From: Glycomyces amatae
GTDB lineage: Bacteria > Actinomycetota > Actinomycetes > Mycobacteriales > Micromonosporaceae
Length of the DNA: 64,000 bases
Direction of reading: 5' to 3'
Assembly (NCBI RefSeq): GCF_020991375.1
Contig: NZ_JAJLQZ010000003.1
Location: 310,001 to 374,000 of the forward strand
Shown: one piece after another, positions 44,394 through 53,310 of the stretch
How the letters are laid out: each line of letters starts with the position of its first letter
How positions within the stretch are numbered: the stretch's first letter is position 1
Translations under genes and position numbers: made by a program
Notes under the pieces: generated by a model
Databases searched by the model: none
Seen by the model: only the letters and a program-made list of their open reading frames with translations
What the model was told of the DNA's origin: nothing

Positions 44394-45437
44394 ATGGCTT
44401 TCGACGCCGACAGCGTCAAGATCGGCCGCCGCGGCCTGCTCGCGGGCGGCGGCGCCCTCGGAGTGACCGGCGCCCTGGCCGCCTGCGGCGGCGGCGAGGA
44501 CGAGTCCGACTCCGGCGCCGAGTCGACCGGCCCCTGGGAGTTCATCGACGACCGCGGCGAGACCGCCGAGCTCGACCGCGTCCCCGCCAAGATCGTCGCC
44601 TTCACCGGCATGGCCGCCGCGCTGCACGACTTCGGCGTCGAGGTCCCGGCCGTCTTCGGCCCCACCACCAACGAGGACGGCTCCCCCACCACGCAGGCGG
44701 GGAACCTCCCCGTCGACGAGCTCGAGGTCTTCGGCAACGTCTTCGGCGAGTTCGACGTCGAGGCCTACGCCGCCTACGGGCCCGAGGTCTTCATGTCGCA
44801 CTACTACATCGACCCCGCCGCCCTGTGGTACGTGCCCGAGGCCAGCGCCGCCGACATCACGGGCCTCGCCCCGGTCGTGGCGCTCAGCGCCAACGACGAG
44901 GCCCTGTCGAACACGCTCGACCAGGTGATCGGGCGCCACGCCGAACTCGCCGAGAGCCTCGGCGCGGACCTCGAGTCCGATGAGAACACCGCGAGCAGGG
45001 AGCGGTACGACGCGGCCGTCGAGGCCCTCAGGGCCGCCGCCGCGGCGAACCCGGTGAAGGTCCTCGCCTGCGCCGCCGCCGCGGACACGTTCTACGCCTC
45101 CAGCCCGAACATGGGCAACGACACCCGCTTCTTCCTGGAGCTGGGCGTCGACATCGTCGTGCCCGACGCGCTCGACGCGGCCACCGGGAGCTACTTCGAG
45201 TTCCTCTCCTGGGAGAACGCCGACAAGTACGACGCCGACCTGCTCCTGCTCGACAACCGGGTCCAGTCGCTCCAGCCCGACCAGCTCACCGACTTCCCGA
45301 CCTGGAACGCCCTCCCGGCCGTCCAGGAGGGGCAGATCGTCGGCTGGGAGGCCGAGCCGATGTACTCCTACGGCCTCGCCGCCGCCTCCATCGAGGCCCT
45401 GGCCGAGGCGATCACGAACGCGAAGAAGCTGTTCTGA
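44394..45437 (+). CDS. Iron-siderophore ABC transporter substrate-binding lipoprotein 2
   Basis: A 347-residue paralogue of the preceding protein: twin-arginine lipoprotein signal (IGRRGLLAGGGALG, lipobox LAAC) and shared blocks (KIVAFTGMAAALHDFGVEVPAVFG, GEFDVEAYAAYGP, MSHYY, LSWENADKYDADLLLLD). ATG 44394 is chosen because AAGGAG lies six to seven bases upstream; the frame also opens at GTG 44379, which contains that ribosome site. It has its own iron box and ends at a strong terminator. Confidence 0.93.
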   Translation: MAFDADSVKIGRRGLLAGGGALGVTGALAACGGGEDESDSGAESTGPWEFIDDRGETAELDRVPAKIVAFTGMAAALHDFGVEVPAVFGPTTNEDGSPTTQAGNLPVDELEVFGNVFGEFDVEAYAAYGPEVFMSHYYIDPAALWYVPEASAADITGLAPVVALSANDEALSNTLDQVIGRHAELAESLGADLESDENTASRERYDAAVEALRAAAAANPVKVLACAAAADTFYASSPNMGNDTRFFLELGVDIVVPDALDAATGSYFEFLSWENADKYDADLLLLDNRVQSLQPDQLTDFPTWNALPAVQEGQIVGWEAEPMYSYGLAAASIEALAEAITNAKKLF

Positions 45438-45476
45438 GGCCTTCCTGAAGAGCCGCAACCGGAGAATGCAGAGTGA

Positions 45477-45508
45477 GAGGGGGCGGGACCGCGTGGTCCC
45501 GCCCCCTC
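45477..45508. terminator. Terminator between binding protein 2 and nuclease gene
   Basis: A perfect 14-bp stem (45477-45490 with 45495-45508) around GCGT lies between converging genes. Confidence 0.7.
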
Positions 45509-45521
45509 GCTTGCGCCGGAA

Positions 45522-47753
45522 CTACTTCAGGTCGATGGTGACGACCTCGGGGTCGTGGTCCGAGACGCCGTACCTGCCGTAGGCGGGCTCTTCGCCGAAC
45601 GCGGACGCGTCGGCCGGGTAGTCGGCGTTGACGTGCGCCGACACCGCGGACTCGACCTCGCGCAGCAGGCGCGGGGAGGCCCACATCTGGTCGAGCGTCT
45701 GCGCCTGCCCCATGTAGGTGTAGGAGTAGGCGGCCTCGGGGTGGTCCTCCAGCATGACGTCGTAGAGGCTGCGGAGCCCTGAGTCCTCGTAGAGGCCCGC
45801 GAGCTGGTCGGACGGGCCGACCCAGTCGCCCGCGATGGTCCGGCCCTCCGCGAACGGGTCGTCGGGGCGCGGGAAGACGTTCAGGTCGCCGCCGGCCAGG
45901 ACCTTCGCCTTCCGGTCGTCGTCCAGGATCGCGGCGCTGATCGCGGCCAGGTAGTTCGCCTGCTCGGTGCGGTGCAGCACGCGGGTGTCCGGGCCCGAGG
46001 AGAAGTGGTTGTTGATCAGGTAGATCTCCTCGGTCTTGTGGCCCCGCTTGTCCTTGAGGTAGAACTTGGCGACCTGCGAGGGGCGGCTGAACACGTCGAA
46101 GCCGTTGCAGGCGTAGACGCCCGAGTTCGTGCACTGCTCGACGACCGCGTCCGGCAGCGCCGCGTTGAGGGCCTTGGGGTTCTCGACGTCGGCGTTGATC
46201 TCGTCGGCCTCGGTCGGGTAGTCGACCTCCGGCTCGTCGCCGAGGACCGGGTCCCGGTGCTCGGCCTTCGACAGGCCGGCCAGGTCGGGCCGGTACAGGA
46301 AGCCGGTCATGATGCCGCGGGTGTCGGCCGAGTCGAGGTCGCCGGCGGCCTTGTAGGTCGGGCCGCCGTGCTCGGCGATGAGGAGCGCGAGCTCCTGGAG
46401 CGAGTCGGGGGCGCCGTCACTGTGCTCGTTCGCGTCGCCGGCGTGCTCGAGGTCGCAGACCAGGCGGTCCTCGCCGAGGTCGGAGCGCTTCGTCCACTCG
46501 GGGTTGACCGAGCAGACGTCCTGGGCCTCGCCCTCCTGGGTCATGAGGATCGCCGGGCTGTGCAGGTCGTCGACGATCTGGGCGGCCTCGCGCTCCATGC
46601 GCGCCTCGTACTCCGCGTAGGAGGACGGCACGTAGTCGAAGGGCGGGTCCACGTCGCCCTCGGGGTCCTCGGCGTCGACGCAGCCCGCGTCGCCCTCGAA
46701 GTCGCACTCGGAGTCGGGGTTGTCGCGCACGTCGTAGAGGTTCTCGATGTTGTACGAGGCGATCGCGGCCTCGTGCCTCCCGACCGGTTCGACCGGCTCG
46801 TTCCCGGCCGGCTCCAGGCCGCCCTCGAGCGCGAGGTCCTCGGCGACCTGGATGGCGTACTTGGCGAACGAGAGGTACACGCCGCCGGTGTTCGCCTCGG
46901 TGATGACGTCGTAGGTCTTCGCGGGGGCGATGATCGCGTCGGTGGTCCCCTCGGTGGCGCGGAGGCCCAGGTCGCCCATGACGAACAGGTAGCCGTTGCC
47001 GTCGTCGAAGCTCCCTTCGACGGTGTCGAGCGGGTGCGCGTCGCGGTAGGCGCGGGCCGCGTAGCCGTCCTGCTGGGCCGCGGCGCTGTCGCCGCGCATG
47101 GCCCAGACCTCGCCGCCGCTGGAGAACACGTCGCGGCCCGCGGTGACCACCGAGTCGGCGGGGACGGTGAGCTGCATGCCGAGGTGACGGCGGAAGTACT
47201 CCTTGGAGGCCGCGGCGTCGTCGGGGGCGTCGACCTCGGCGGCCTCGACCTCGGCGAGCGGGTCGAGCCCGGTCGCGACCACGTCCTGGACGAAGGTGGA
47301 GCCGCCGCTGAACTGGATGTTCCCGAAGTAGGTGCCGACCACCGCGCGCACCACGATCTCGTCGCCCACGCTCACGGTCCAGTCGGCTCCCAGCTCCTCC
47401 TGTGCGGGCGAGCCGTTCAGGGTGCGGATCGTGGAGTACCGGTTGTTGAACACGAAGATGCCGTCCGAGGAGTTCGGGTCGCCGTCGGTGGCGTCGGCCC
47501 GCTCCTGGAGGAAGAAGCCCCGGTTGCCGGAGGGGTCGAGGGTCTCCTGGGTGACCACGCCCTGGACGTACACGGTCTCGCCGGCCAGCGGCGAGGTGAA
47601 GTCGGTGTCGCCGTCGGCGATGGAGCCCTGGACCTCGCCGATGTGGACGAGGTCGACCTGGGCTTGGGCCGGGGCGGCGAACACGAATCCGGCGGCGCCG
47701 ATGACCGCCGCGCCCGCGGCCGCCGCCGCGAAGCGGGCTCTGAGGGACTGCAC
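45522..47753 (-). CDS. Secreted endonuclease/exonuclease/phosphatase-family nuclease (ExeM/NucH-like)
   Basis: A 743-residue preprotein: signal peptide 1-31 (ending APAQA), an OB-fold-like region (about 35-160, IGEVQGSIADGDTDF, ETVYVQGVVT), a linker domain, and a C-terminal EEP domain with SYNIENLYDV, catalytic Glu in LMTQEGEAQD, INNHFSSGPD, GGDLNVF, and SDHDPEVV. Extracellular nucleases of this form break down DNA for phosphate or biofilm turnover. GTG 47753 has GGAG seven bases upstream. Single gene between two terminators. Confidence 0.9.
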   Translation of the reverse strand: MQSLRARFAAAAAGAAVIGAAGFVFAAPAQAQVDLVHIGEVQGSIADGDTDFTSPLAGETVYVQGVVTQETLDPSGNRGFFLQERADATDGDPNSSDGIFVFNNRYSTIRTLNGSPAQEELGADWTVSVGDEIVVRAVVGTYFGNIQFSGGSTFVQDVVATGLDPLAEVEAAEVDAPDDAAASKEYFRRHLGMQLTVPADSVVTAGRDVFSSGGEVWAMRGDSAAAQQDGYAARAYRDAHPLDTVEGSFDDGNGYLFVMGDLGLRATEGTTDAIIAPAKTYDVITEANTGGVYLSFAKYAIQVAEDLALEGGLEPAGNEPVEPVGRHEAAIASYNIENLYDVRDNPDSECDFEGDAGCVDAEDPEGDVDPPFDYVPSSYAEYEARMEREAAQIVDDLHSPAILMTQEGEAQDVCSVNPEWTKRSDLGEDRLVCDLEHAGDANEHSDGAPDSLQELALLIAEHGGPTYKAAGDLDSADTRGIMTGFLYRPDLAGLSKAEHRDPVLGDEPEVDYPTEADEINADVENPKALNAALPDAVVEQCTNSGVYACNGFDVFSRPSQVAKFYLKDKRGHKTEEIYLINNHFSSGPDTRVLHRTEQANYLAAISAAILDDDRKAKVLAGGDLNVFPRPDDPFAEGRTIAGDWVGPSDQLAGLYEDSGLRSLYDVMLEDHPEAAYSYTYMGQAQTLDQMWASPRLLREVESAVSAHVNADYPADASAFGEEPAYGRYGVSDHDPEVVTIDLK

Positions 47754-47884
47754 AGGAAGGCTCCATGTCGTAAGGCCTCGGCGGGCCGAGGCGGGATGAC
47801 GGGGCGGTACTCACTCAACCGCAACAGGGGGTCGAGCGCAAGACCTCCGAGTGAATTCCTCGTATCATCCCATGTCTAGCGGCG

Positions 47885-47918
47885 AAAAAGGGCGGGACGC
47901 CCTTCCGGGCGCCCCGCC
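47885..47918 (-). terminator. Rho-independent terminator of the rhamnogalacturonan lyase gene
   Basis: On the minus strand a 12-bp stem with one G-T pair (47891-47902 with 47907-47918) around a four-base loop is followed by CTTTTT, eleven bases past the stop. Confidence 0.8.
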
Positions 47919-47928
47919 TCGTCTCGTA

Positions 47929-50250
47929 CTAGTGCCGGTAGCGCGGCGTCCAGTGGTCGGGCACGGCCACGTCGCCGAAGTCCATGTCCGAGCCGAGGTA
48001 GAAGCTCGTGTACTGCGGCTGGTTGTAGGTCGTCTGCTGGGTCGCGACGCCCACGCGGTACTGCGGGTCGTGCATGAGCGTGAAGAGCTTGTGGTCGGTG
48101 ACCTCAGTGGACAGGAAGACCCTGATCGCACTGGAGTCCTCGGTGCGGACCAGCAGCTCCTCGCGCCAGTCGCCGAGCACGTCGGCCACCAGGCCGGGGT
48201 TGCCCTTCGTGTAGTTGTTCGTGAGCGTGCCCGCCGCGTCGAGCACGACGCCGTCCTGGTAGTCGCGGATCGTCGTGGTCTCGACGGTGGCGGCGTCGGC
48301 GCCGTGGACGAGCTGCGTCGTCAGGTCGGCGTCCCAGCGGATGCTCATGTTGGTGCCCGGTGCGGCGCCCTCGATCGGCTCGCCGGCGGCCGTGAACAGG
48401 CCCTCGGGGTTGCCGGCCTGGTCCGGCGGCAGGCCGGCCCACGCCTCCAGGCCCGGCGTCGACGGGTCGATGTCGCCGACCATGCCGCGGCCGGTGTCGC
48501 GGCCGGTGTAGCCGCCCCACAGGACCTCTCCGGTCTCGGCGTCGCGCATGGCGTAGCCGTAGGGGGCCCAGGCACCGCCCTCGAAGACCGAGAAGATCTC
48601 GAGCCCTTCATGGTCGGGGTCGAAGTCGCCCACGTGCAGGGCGTCGCCGTGGCCGAGCTTGGCCAGGGCGCCCGGGTTGCCCGAGCCCTCGGGCATGGTC
48701 GCGTACGACGAGTACAGCAGCGAGCCGTCGTCGTCGAGGGTGGCGGCCCCGTAGACGATCTCCTGCCTGCCGTCGCCGTCCACGTCGGCCGCGGCCAGGG
48801 AGTGGTCGCCCTGCGTCGTCAGCGTCCCCCACTCGGGGTCGGGGCCCTCGACGCCGTGCGGGCCGTCGTTGAACGGGTTCGACATCGGCGCGTGGCCGGA
48901 GTCGGCCTGCCAGCGCTCCTCGAGGTTCCGGCCGTCCCAGTCGACCGCGGTGATCGTGGCCCGGGTGTAGTACCCGCGGGCGAAGATCGCCGAGGGGTGC
49001 TCGCCGTCCAGGTAGGCGACGGCGGACAGGAAGCGGTCGACCCGGTTGCCCGGCTCGATGCGCGACATCGCGTAGTCGCCCCACAGGAGGCCGTCGTCCC
49101 CGCGCTCGACCGGGAAGTCGATCGTGTCCATCTCGAGGCCGGTGCGGCCGTTGAAGACCGTCAGGTACTCAGGGCCCGACAGGATGAAGCCCTCGAAGTT
49201 CCGCAGCTGGTTCCGCGAGGACCGCGACGGCGCGTAGACGTCGATGAAGTGGTCGGCGAGCGCCTCCGCGTCCTCCTCCGAGAGCGGGTAGGCGAAGTCG
49301 AACCGGTCCTCGGCGCCGAGCGCGGCCTCGATGGTCGCGGGCCAGTCGCCGTTCACGACCTCGGGGTGGTCGCTCCAGCCCTGGAAGACCTCCACCAGGT
49401 GCTCGTAGTAGCCCTCGGCGGAGAGCCGGTAGTCGTCCTCGTGCGTGACGCCGGCCCTGCGGTCGTCACGGGGCAGGGTGATGTACTCCTCCTTGCCGTG
49501 CTTCACATAGGAGGTCGACTTGGTGCCCGGCGCGGTCTTGAGCATGACCTCCGAGATGCCGTCGCCGTCGTAGTCGTAGACCTGGAACTGGGTGTAGTGC
49601 GCGCCCGCGCGGATGTTCACGCCCAGGTCGATGCGCCACAGCAGCTCGCCCTCCAGCGTGTAGGCGTCCAGAAGGACCGGGCCGGTGTAGCCGACCTGCG
49701 AGACGTCCTTCGAATTGCTCGGGTCCCACTTGACGACGTACTCGTAGTCGCCGTCGCCGTCCAGGTCGCCGGGGCTGATGTCGTTGGCCTTGTACGTGTA
49801 CGCCTCCCCTGCGGGGGTGACACCGTCCTCGGGCTTCTCGAGCGGGATGTCCAGGTACCCCTGCGACCAGGGCTCGACGGTGTCCGAGACGTCGTCGCGG
49901 CCGCGCTTGACGGCGACGACCTTGTACTCGTCGTCCCCGTCGCCGCGGGCGTCGAGGTAGTTGGTGGAGTCGGCGACGGTGGCGATCTTCTTGCCGTTCC
50001 GGTAGACCTTGAAGGTCGCGCCCTCAAGACCTGAATCGTTATAACCGGTCACCTCGTCGGCGAGCATACGCCAGCTGAGGAAGACGCCGTCCTCGGTCTG
50101 GGCCGCGACCAGGCCGCGGTCGAGCCGTTCGAGCTGGATCTCGTCACGGTGGCCGCCGTGGCCCTGAGCGGAGGCCGTGAACCCGGCCCCGGCCAGCGCA
50201 CCGACCAGCGACACGGCGACGATCCTGCGAAACGTTGTGGGGGGACTCAT
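47929..50250 (-). CDS. Secreted rhamnogalacturonan lyase (PL11 type)
   Basis: A 773-residue preprotein with a signal peptide (residues 1-29) and an eight-bladed propeller of the YesW/YesX family. Calcium-binding DxDxDG-type repeats recur (GDLDGDGDYEYVVKWDPSN, YDYDGDGISEVMLKTAPG, ADVDGDGRQEIVYG), along with GVNIRAGAHYTQFQVYD and SIRWDADLTTQLVHG. It splits the rhamnose-galacturonate backbone of pectin by beta-elimination outside the cell. ATG 50250 is preferred with GAGGAG upstream; the open frame reaches 50370 without a signal-like start. A LacI-type half palindrome lies upstream. Confidence 0.92.
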   Translation of the reverse strand: MSPPTTFRRIVAVSLVGALAGAGFTASAQGHGGHRDEIQLERLDRGLVAAQTEDGVFLSWRMLADEVTGYNDSGLEGATFKVYRNGKKIATVADSTNYLDARGDGDDEYKVVAVKRGRDDVSDTVEPWSQGYLDIPLEKPEDGVTPAGEAYTYKANDISPGDLDGDGDYEYVVKWDPSNSKDVSQVGYTGPVLLDAYTLEGELLWRIDLGVNIRAGAHYTQFQVYDYDGDGISEVMLKTAPGTKSTSYVKHGKEEYITLPRDDRRAGVTHEDDYRLSAEGYYEHLVEVFQGWSDHPEVVNGDWPATIEAALGAEDRFDFAYPLSEEDAEALADHFIDVYAPSRSSRNQLRNFEGFILSGPEYLTVFNGRTGLEMDTIDFPVERGDDGLLWGDYAMSRIEPGNRVDRFLSAVAYLDGEHPSAIFARGYYTRATITAVDWDGRNLEERWQADSGHAPMSNPFNDGPHGVEGPDPEWGTLTTQGDHSLAAADVDGDGRQEIVYGAATLDDDGSLLYSSYATMPEGSGNPGALAKLGHGDALHVGDFDPDHEGLEIFSVFEGGAWAPYGYAMRDAETGEVLWGGYTGRDTGRGMVGDIDPSTPGLEAWAGLPPDQAGNPEGLFTAAGEPIEGAAPGTNMSIRWDADLTTQLVHGADAATVETTTIRDYQDGVVLDAAGTLTNNYTKGNPGLVADVLGDWREELLVRTEDSSAIRVFLSTEVTDHKLFTLMHDPQYRVGVATQQTTYNQPQYTSFYLGSDMDFGDVAVPDHWTPRYRH

Positions 50251-50319
50251 CGAAGGGGCTCCTCGAATTCGTGCGAGGCCAGCGGAAACACATCGAGGGG
50301 ACGCGCGCCCGAACCTCAA

Positions 50320-50333
50320 TTGAAACGATTTAA
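50320..50333. promoter_or_regulatory. LacI-family-like operator upstream of the lyase gene
   Basis: TTGAAACGATTTAA keeps most of the TTGAAACG/CGTTTCAA dyad around the CG centre that LacI-family sugar regulators bind. It lies 70 bases upstream of the lyase start. Confidence 0.4.
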
Positions 50334-50456
50334 CGCATCGAACCCTATCGACACAGCCCCCTCCTGTCAAGATCCGAGGCCCATGTGACCGCCGCTATCC
50401 CCAACCCCCCACCGCCGCACCTCGGCAGAGACTCCGGTACAGTTATGCCTCGTCCC

Positions 50457-50531
50457 GGTCGATTAGCTCAGCGGGAGAGCACTCGCTTCACACGCGAGGG
50501 GTCACTGGTTCGATCCCAGTATCGACCACCA
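50457..50531 (+). tRNA. tRNA-Val (anticodon CAC)
   Basis: A full cloverleaf can be drawn: acceptor GGTCGAT with ATCGACC, D arm GCTC...GAGC, anticodon stem CTCGC/GCGAG with loop TTCACAC (anticodon CAC), T arm ACTGG-TTCGATC-CCAGT, discriminator A and an encoded CCA (50529-50531). A short terminator follows, and a recombinase remnant faces its 3' end. Confidence 0.95.
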
Positions 50532-50535
50532 GCAC

Positions 50536-50564
50536 AAAGCCCCGGCCACTAGAGCCGGGGCTTT
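50536..50564 (+). terminator. Terminator of tRNA-Val
   Basis: A perfect 11-bp stem AAAGCCCCGGC / GCCGGGGCTTT with a seven-base loop, five bases after the CCA end. Confidence 0.8.
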
Positions 50565-50598
50565 CGCGTAGGAGCCAAAAAGGGAGCCAATCACCCTC

Positions 50599-51285
50599 TC
50601 AGCTGGACTCCTCCAGCGTCTCGCCGAACACCTCATCCAGCAGGTCAGCGCCCTTGGTGATGACCGGCCGGAGCTGGTGACGGTAGACCGTCCGCGTGGT
50701 CGAAGTCTTCTTATGGCCGACCACATCGGCGATCAACTCCTCGGCCGCGCCCTGGTCGGACATCCACGACACGAACGTATGCCGCAGCTCCCGCGGTGTC
50801 CAGTTCCCTTCCACTTCAGCGTCTTCAACGATGGTCTGGAAGTAGCGGCGCACGTTGCCCGCGTCCTTCACGGAGTCGTTCCGCGTGCCGAAGACGTAGA
50901 CGATGCCCTCGCGAACGTGACCGTTCCGCTCGCGAGACTCGACCTGCCTACGGCGGTAGTCGGCGAGGATCGCGACCACATACCCAGGTAGGGCGATCGT
51001 GCGGCGGCTCTTCTCATTCTTGGTCTCGCCCTTCTTGCGGACCGAGCGCCACACCTCGACGTGCGCCGGCAGCGTCTCCCGATGCCGGCGCCCGCATGAG
51101 CGCTCCTCCCCCGCTACCGGGTTCAGGTGCGTGTGCTCCTACTTCAACGGCCGCGCCTCTTCGGTGCGGACGCCGGTGAACATCGAGAGGGCGACATAGG
51201 CATAGATCCAGGGTTCCCGACTCGCGCGAGCCTTCTGGATGATCGCTTTGCCCTGCTCGAGCGAGAGCGCCTTGCTCGGCCGTCC
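50599..51285 (-). pseudogene. Tyrosine recombinase (phage/ICE integrase) remnant with in-frame TAG
   Basis: Only the catalytic half of an integrase remains. Residues from 51285 down (GRPSKALSLEQGK, YAYVALSMFTGVRTEEARPLK) hold the first active-site Arg. A TAG at 51139-51141 stands where the family has Trp (EARPLKW). The same frame then runs on through VEVWRSVRKKG, RELRHTFVSWM (Arg/His box) and VGHKKTSTTRTVYRH (His and nucleophile Tyr) to 50599. The N-terminal arm and core-binding domains are missing, replaced by transposase sequence in the same frame. Its 3' end faces tRNA-Val, the usual place of such integrases. Confidence 0.85.
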
Positions 51286-52197
51286 CTCGGTGCCGCTCGG
51301 CGCTTCCACCAGCTCGGCGACGGCGTAGCCGTGCTGCACTTCGCCGTCCGAGCTGATCGCCTCGACCCAGGCAGTCTCCGGGAGCTGGGCGATCGCGGTC
51401 TCCTCAGCGGATCGCATCGCCCAGCCGACCGTGTAGTAGAGGCGCTGGCGCCGACGGTTCAGGCCGGTGAAGTGCTCCAGCAGCGCTCGGCTGGCCCCGG
51501 CCCCGTCGATCCGGACCAGGATCTTGCGCCGCGCTTCGGCCGGGAGCTGCGCGAGGGCGGCGGTGAACACCTTGATGTGGTCGGCCGCGTCGTTCGCTCC
51601 GGCGTTCCCGGGCCGCAAGGCCATAGCCAGGCACTCCATAGTGTTGGCACACCAGGCCGCGAGCGGGTGGTGGCCCCAGGTGCCCTTGAACGTCCCGGCC
51701 GCGCCTTCTTTCCGTGTCGCGCAAGTGATGATCGTGGCGTCTATGTCGATCACGACCCAGCCGGTCAACGTTTTGCCCGCGATCTCGACCCAGGGGAATC
51801 CCTGCTCGGCGGAGGCCAGCAGCGTCCAGATGCGGGATCGGACTCGCGCCCGGCACCGGGCGAGGTGTCGGTGCGCTTTCGCGTCCAGCCCCGCGAGCAG
51901 GCGCCGCATGGTCGAGTCCGAACCACCGGACAAGCCCAGCGGGCGGTGATGCCAGGAGAGCCGTTCGGCGTCGGACAGGTTGGTCGCGCCCAGGGAGATC
52001 GCGACCGCCGACTGCACCAACACCGTCGAGCGGTCCAGCCAGCCCCGGGCCGCCGAGACCGGCAGTGCCGCCGCGAGCTCGCCGGTCAGTCCGACCCGGT
52101 CGGCGAGGCGGCGCAGCAGCACCACGCCCACATGCCCGACCAGGCCCTTGCCGTCAGCGGCCACGTCGAGCCGCCGGTCCCATCCGATGCGCTTCAC
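51286..52197 (-). pseudogene. IS1380-family transposase, C-terminally truncated and fused to the integrase remnant
   Basis: About 304 residues of an IS1380-like DDE transposase: MKRIGWDRRLDVAADGKGL, LSWHHRPLGLSGGSDSTMRRLL, first Asp in VVIDIDATI and second Asp in VRIDGAGASRALLEHF. The C-terminal part with the catalytic Glu is gone; reading continues without a stop into integrase sequence to the TAG at 51139. The fused frame gives 352 residues. The terminal inverted repeats are absent on both sides. It should be unable to move. The first 82 bases of its 5' end recur at 53341-53422. Confidence 0.8.
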
Positions 52198-52234
52198 CCG
52201 AAAGGTGCTCCTTCAACCCGCGTTCTTGTGTCTT
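52153..52234. repeat. 82-bp direct repeat, copy 1 (5' end of IS1380-like transposase)
   Basis: Identical to 53341-53422 except for one base, by eye. It covers the transposase start codon and the sequence just upstream; similarity stops abruptly at 52234, where unrelated lower-GC DNA begins. Confidence 0.85.
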
Positions 52235-52266
52235 CGGCGTGAGGCGGTCAGGCCGGTGGCGTTCGA

Positions 52267-52806
52267 TCAGAAATCGCGACCAACGTCCAGCAGGCGAACG
52301 ACTACGAGCAACCATGCACCGGCCACGACCCAGGGCAACCGGTCGATGTGCCCATCGAGAAGCCAAAGCGCGGCAAGCGTTCCGGTGGACAGTGCGGAGA
52401 CCAATACCAGTTCCGTGATGATCCATTCGGTACGGATGTGAGCGCCATACGGGACCGCCAGCAAATAGAAGGCGATGGCGAACAGTATGGCGCTCACAAT
52501 GAGCCAGGCAGGCCACCCCGTGGACTCCCCAGGTGATTGCAGTCCGAAATAGGCTATCGGTGCGATTACTGAAATGATGCCGAGTTCGGCGACCACCGCG
52601 AAATGCAGGCGCGCCGACCATCGATAACCGGGTCTCGTCCCGCCCCAATAAGCGTGGCAGAGAATGATGATCGCGCCGACCAGCCACCCGATCTGCACTA
52701 CGAGAGGCAGCAAAGCGCTCAGTCGGTCGTCGAGGTTCCGGGCACCGAAGAACGCGGCCGCCGCCAATGCCGTGACGACGGTCAAGTAGATTGCAAGTCG
52801 TATCAC
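52267..52806 (-). CDS. Membrane protein of unknown function in low-GC DNA
   Basis: A 179-residue protein with about five to six hydrophobic helices (LAIYLTVVTALAAAAFF, LPLVVQIGWLVGAIIIL, WLIVSAILFAIAFYLLAVPYG, WIITELVLVSALSTGTLAALW). No family is recognised. GTG 52806 has GGAG six bases upstream. Base composition is clearly lower in GC than the surrounding chromosome, so it was probably brought in with the element at tRNA-Val. It lies between an IS1380-like copy and an IS3 remnant. Confidence 0.65.
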   Translation of the reverse strand: MIRLAIYLTVVTALAAAAFFGARNLDDRLSALLPLVVQIGWLVGAIIILCHAYWGGTRPGYRWSARLHFAVVAELGIISVIAPIAYFGLQSPGESTGWPAWLIVSAILFAIAFYLLAVPYGAHIRTEWIITELVLVSALSTGTLAALWLLDGHIDRLPWVVAGAWLLVVVRLLDVGRDF

Positions 52807-52920
52807 TGGGGACTCCGTCTCAAGGGAACGTCTCTCTTCGATGCCGGCAATCTCGCATCGAAGTCCGCGCCCGAACGAACATGTCTATCATTCGCTCCGC
52901 GGGAGGGGTCCCGGCGTCGC

Positions 52921-53310
52921 TCAGGCGTCCAGGGGCGTGAGTTCCATGGCGCGCACGCAGTCCGGGTAGGTGACGCCTTCCAAGGCGATGACTTTGGCGC
53001 CTTCGACCGTGAACACGAGGATCCGCGTCCGCAGATCCGGTAGCGAGGAGAGGACGCCGACCTTGCCGTCCGCGAGCACGAGCTGCGCGCCGGTCGCCAT
53101 GGCCGCGAAGGTCATCGCGCCGCCCGCGATCTGGGCCGCGGCGCGGATGATCTGGGCCGTCAGCGCCTTGCGGCGACGGGCGGTCGCCGATTCGGGCCGG
53201 GTGCGCCACTCGTAGTAGCCCGAGGTCGCGACTTGGAGCCGGCGGCACATGAAGGTCACGGGGAAGGCGTACCCCGGCGCAGGATCGGACCGCATGAGTT
53301 CGATGAGCTC
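52921..53310 (-). pseudogene. IS3-family OrfB fragment joined to an NTF2/SnoaL-like tail
   Basis: From about 53310 to 53130 the frame reads like the N-terminus of an IS3 OrfB (PVTFMCRRLQVATSGYYEWRTRPES), with no beginning and no catalytic domain. From about 53130 to 52921 it continues as TFAAMATGAQLVLADGKV and ILVFTVEGAKVIALEGVTYP, which resembles the C-terminal strands of a SnoaL/NTF2-like domain such as those ending some ECF sigma factors. An ATG at 53295 opens a 124-residue chimera. It is probably a dead junction of two broken genes. The second assignment is tentative. Confidence 0.55.
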
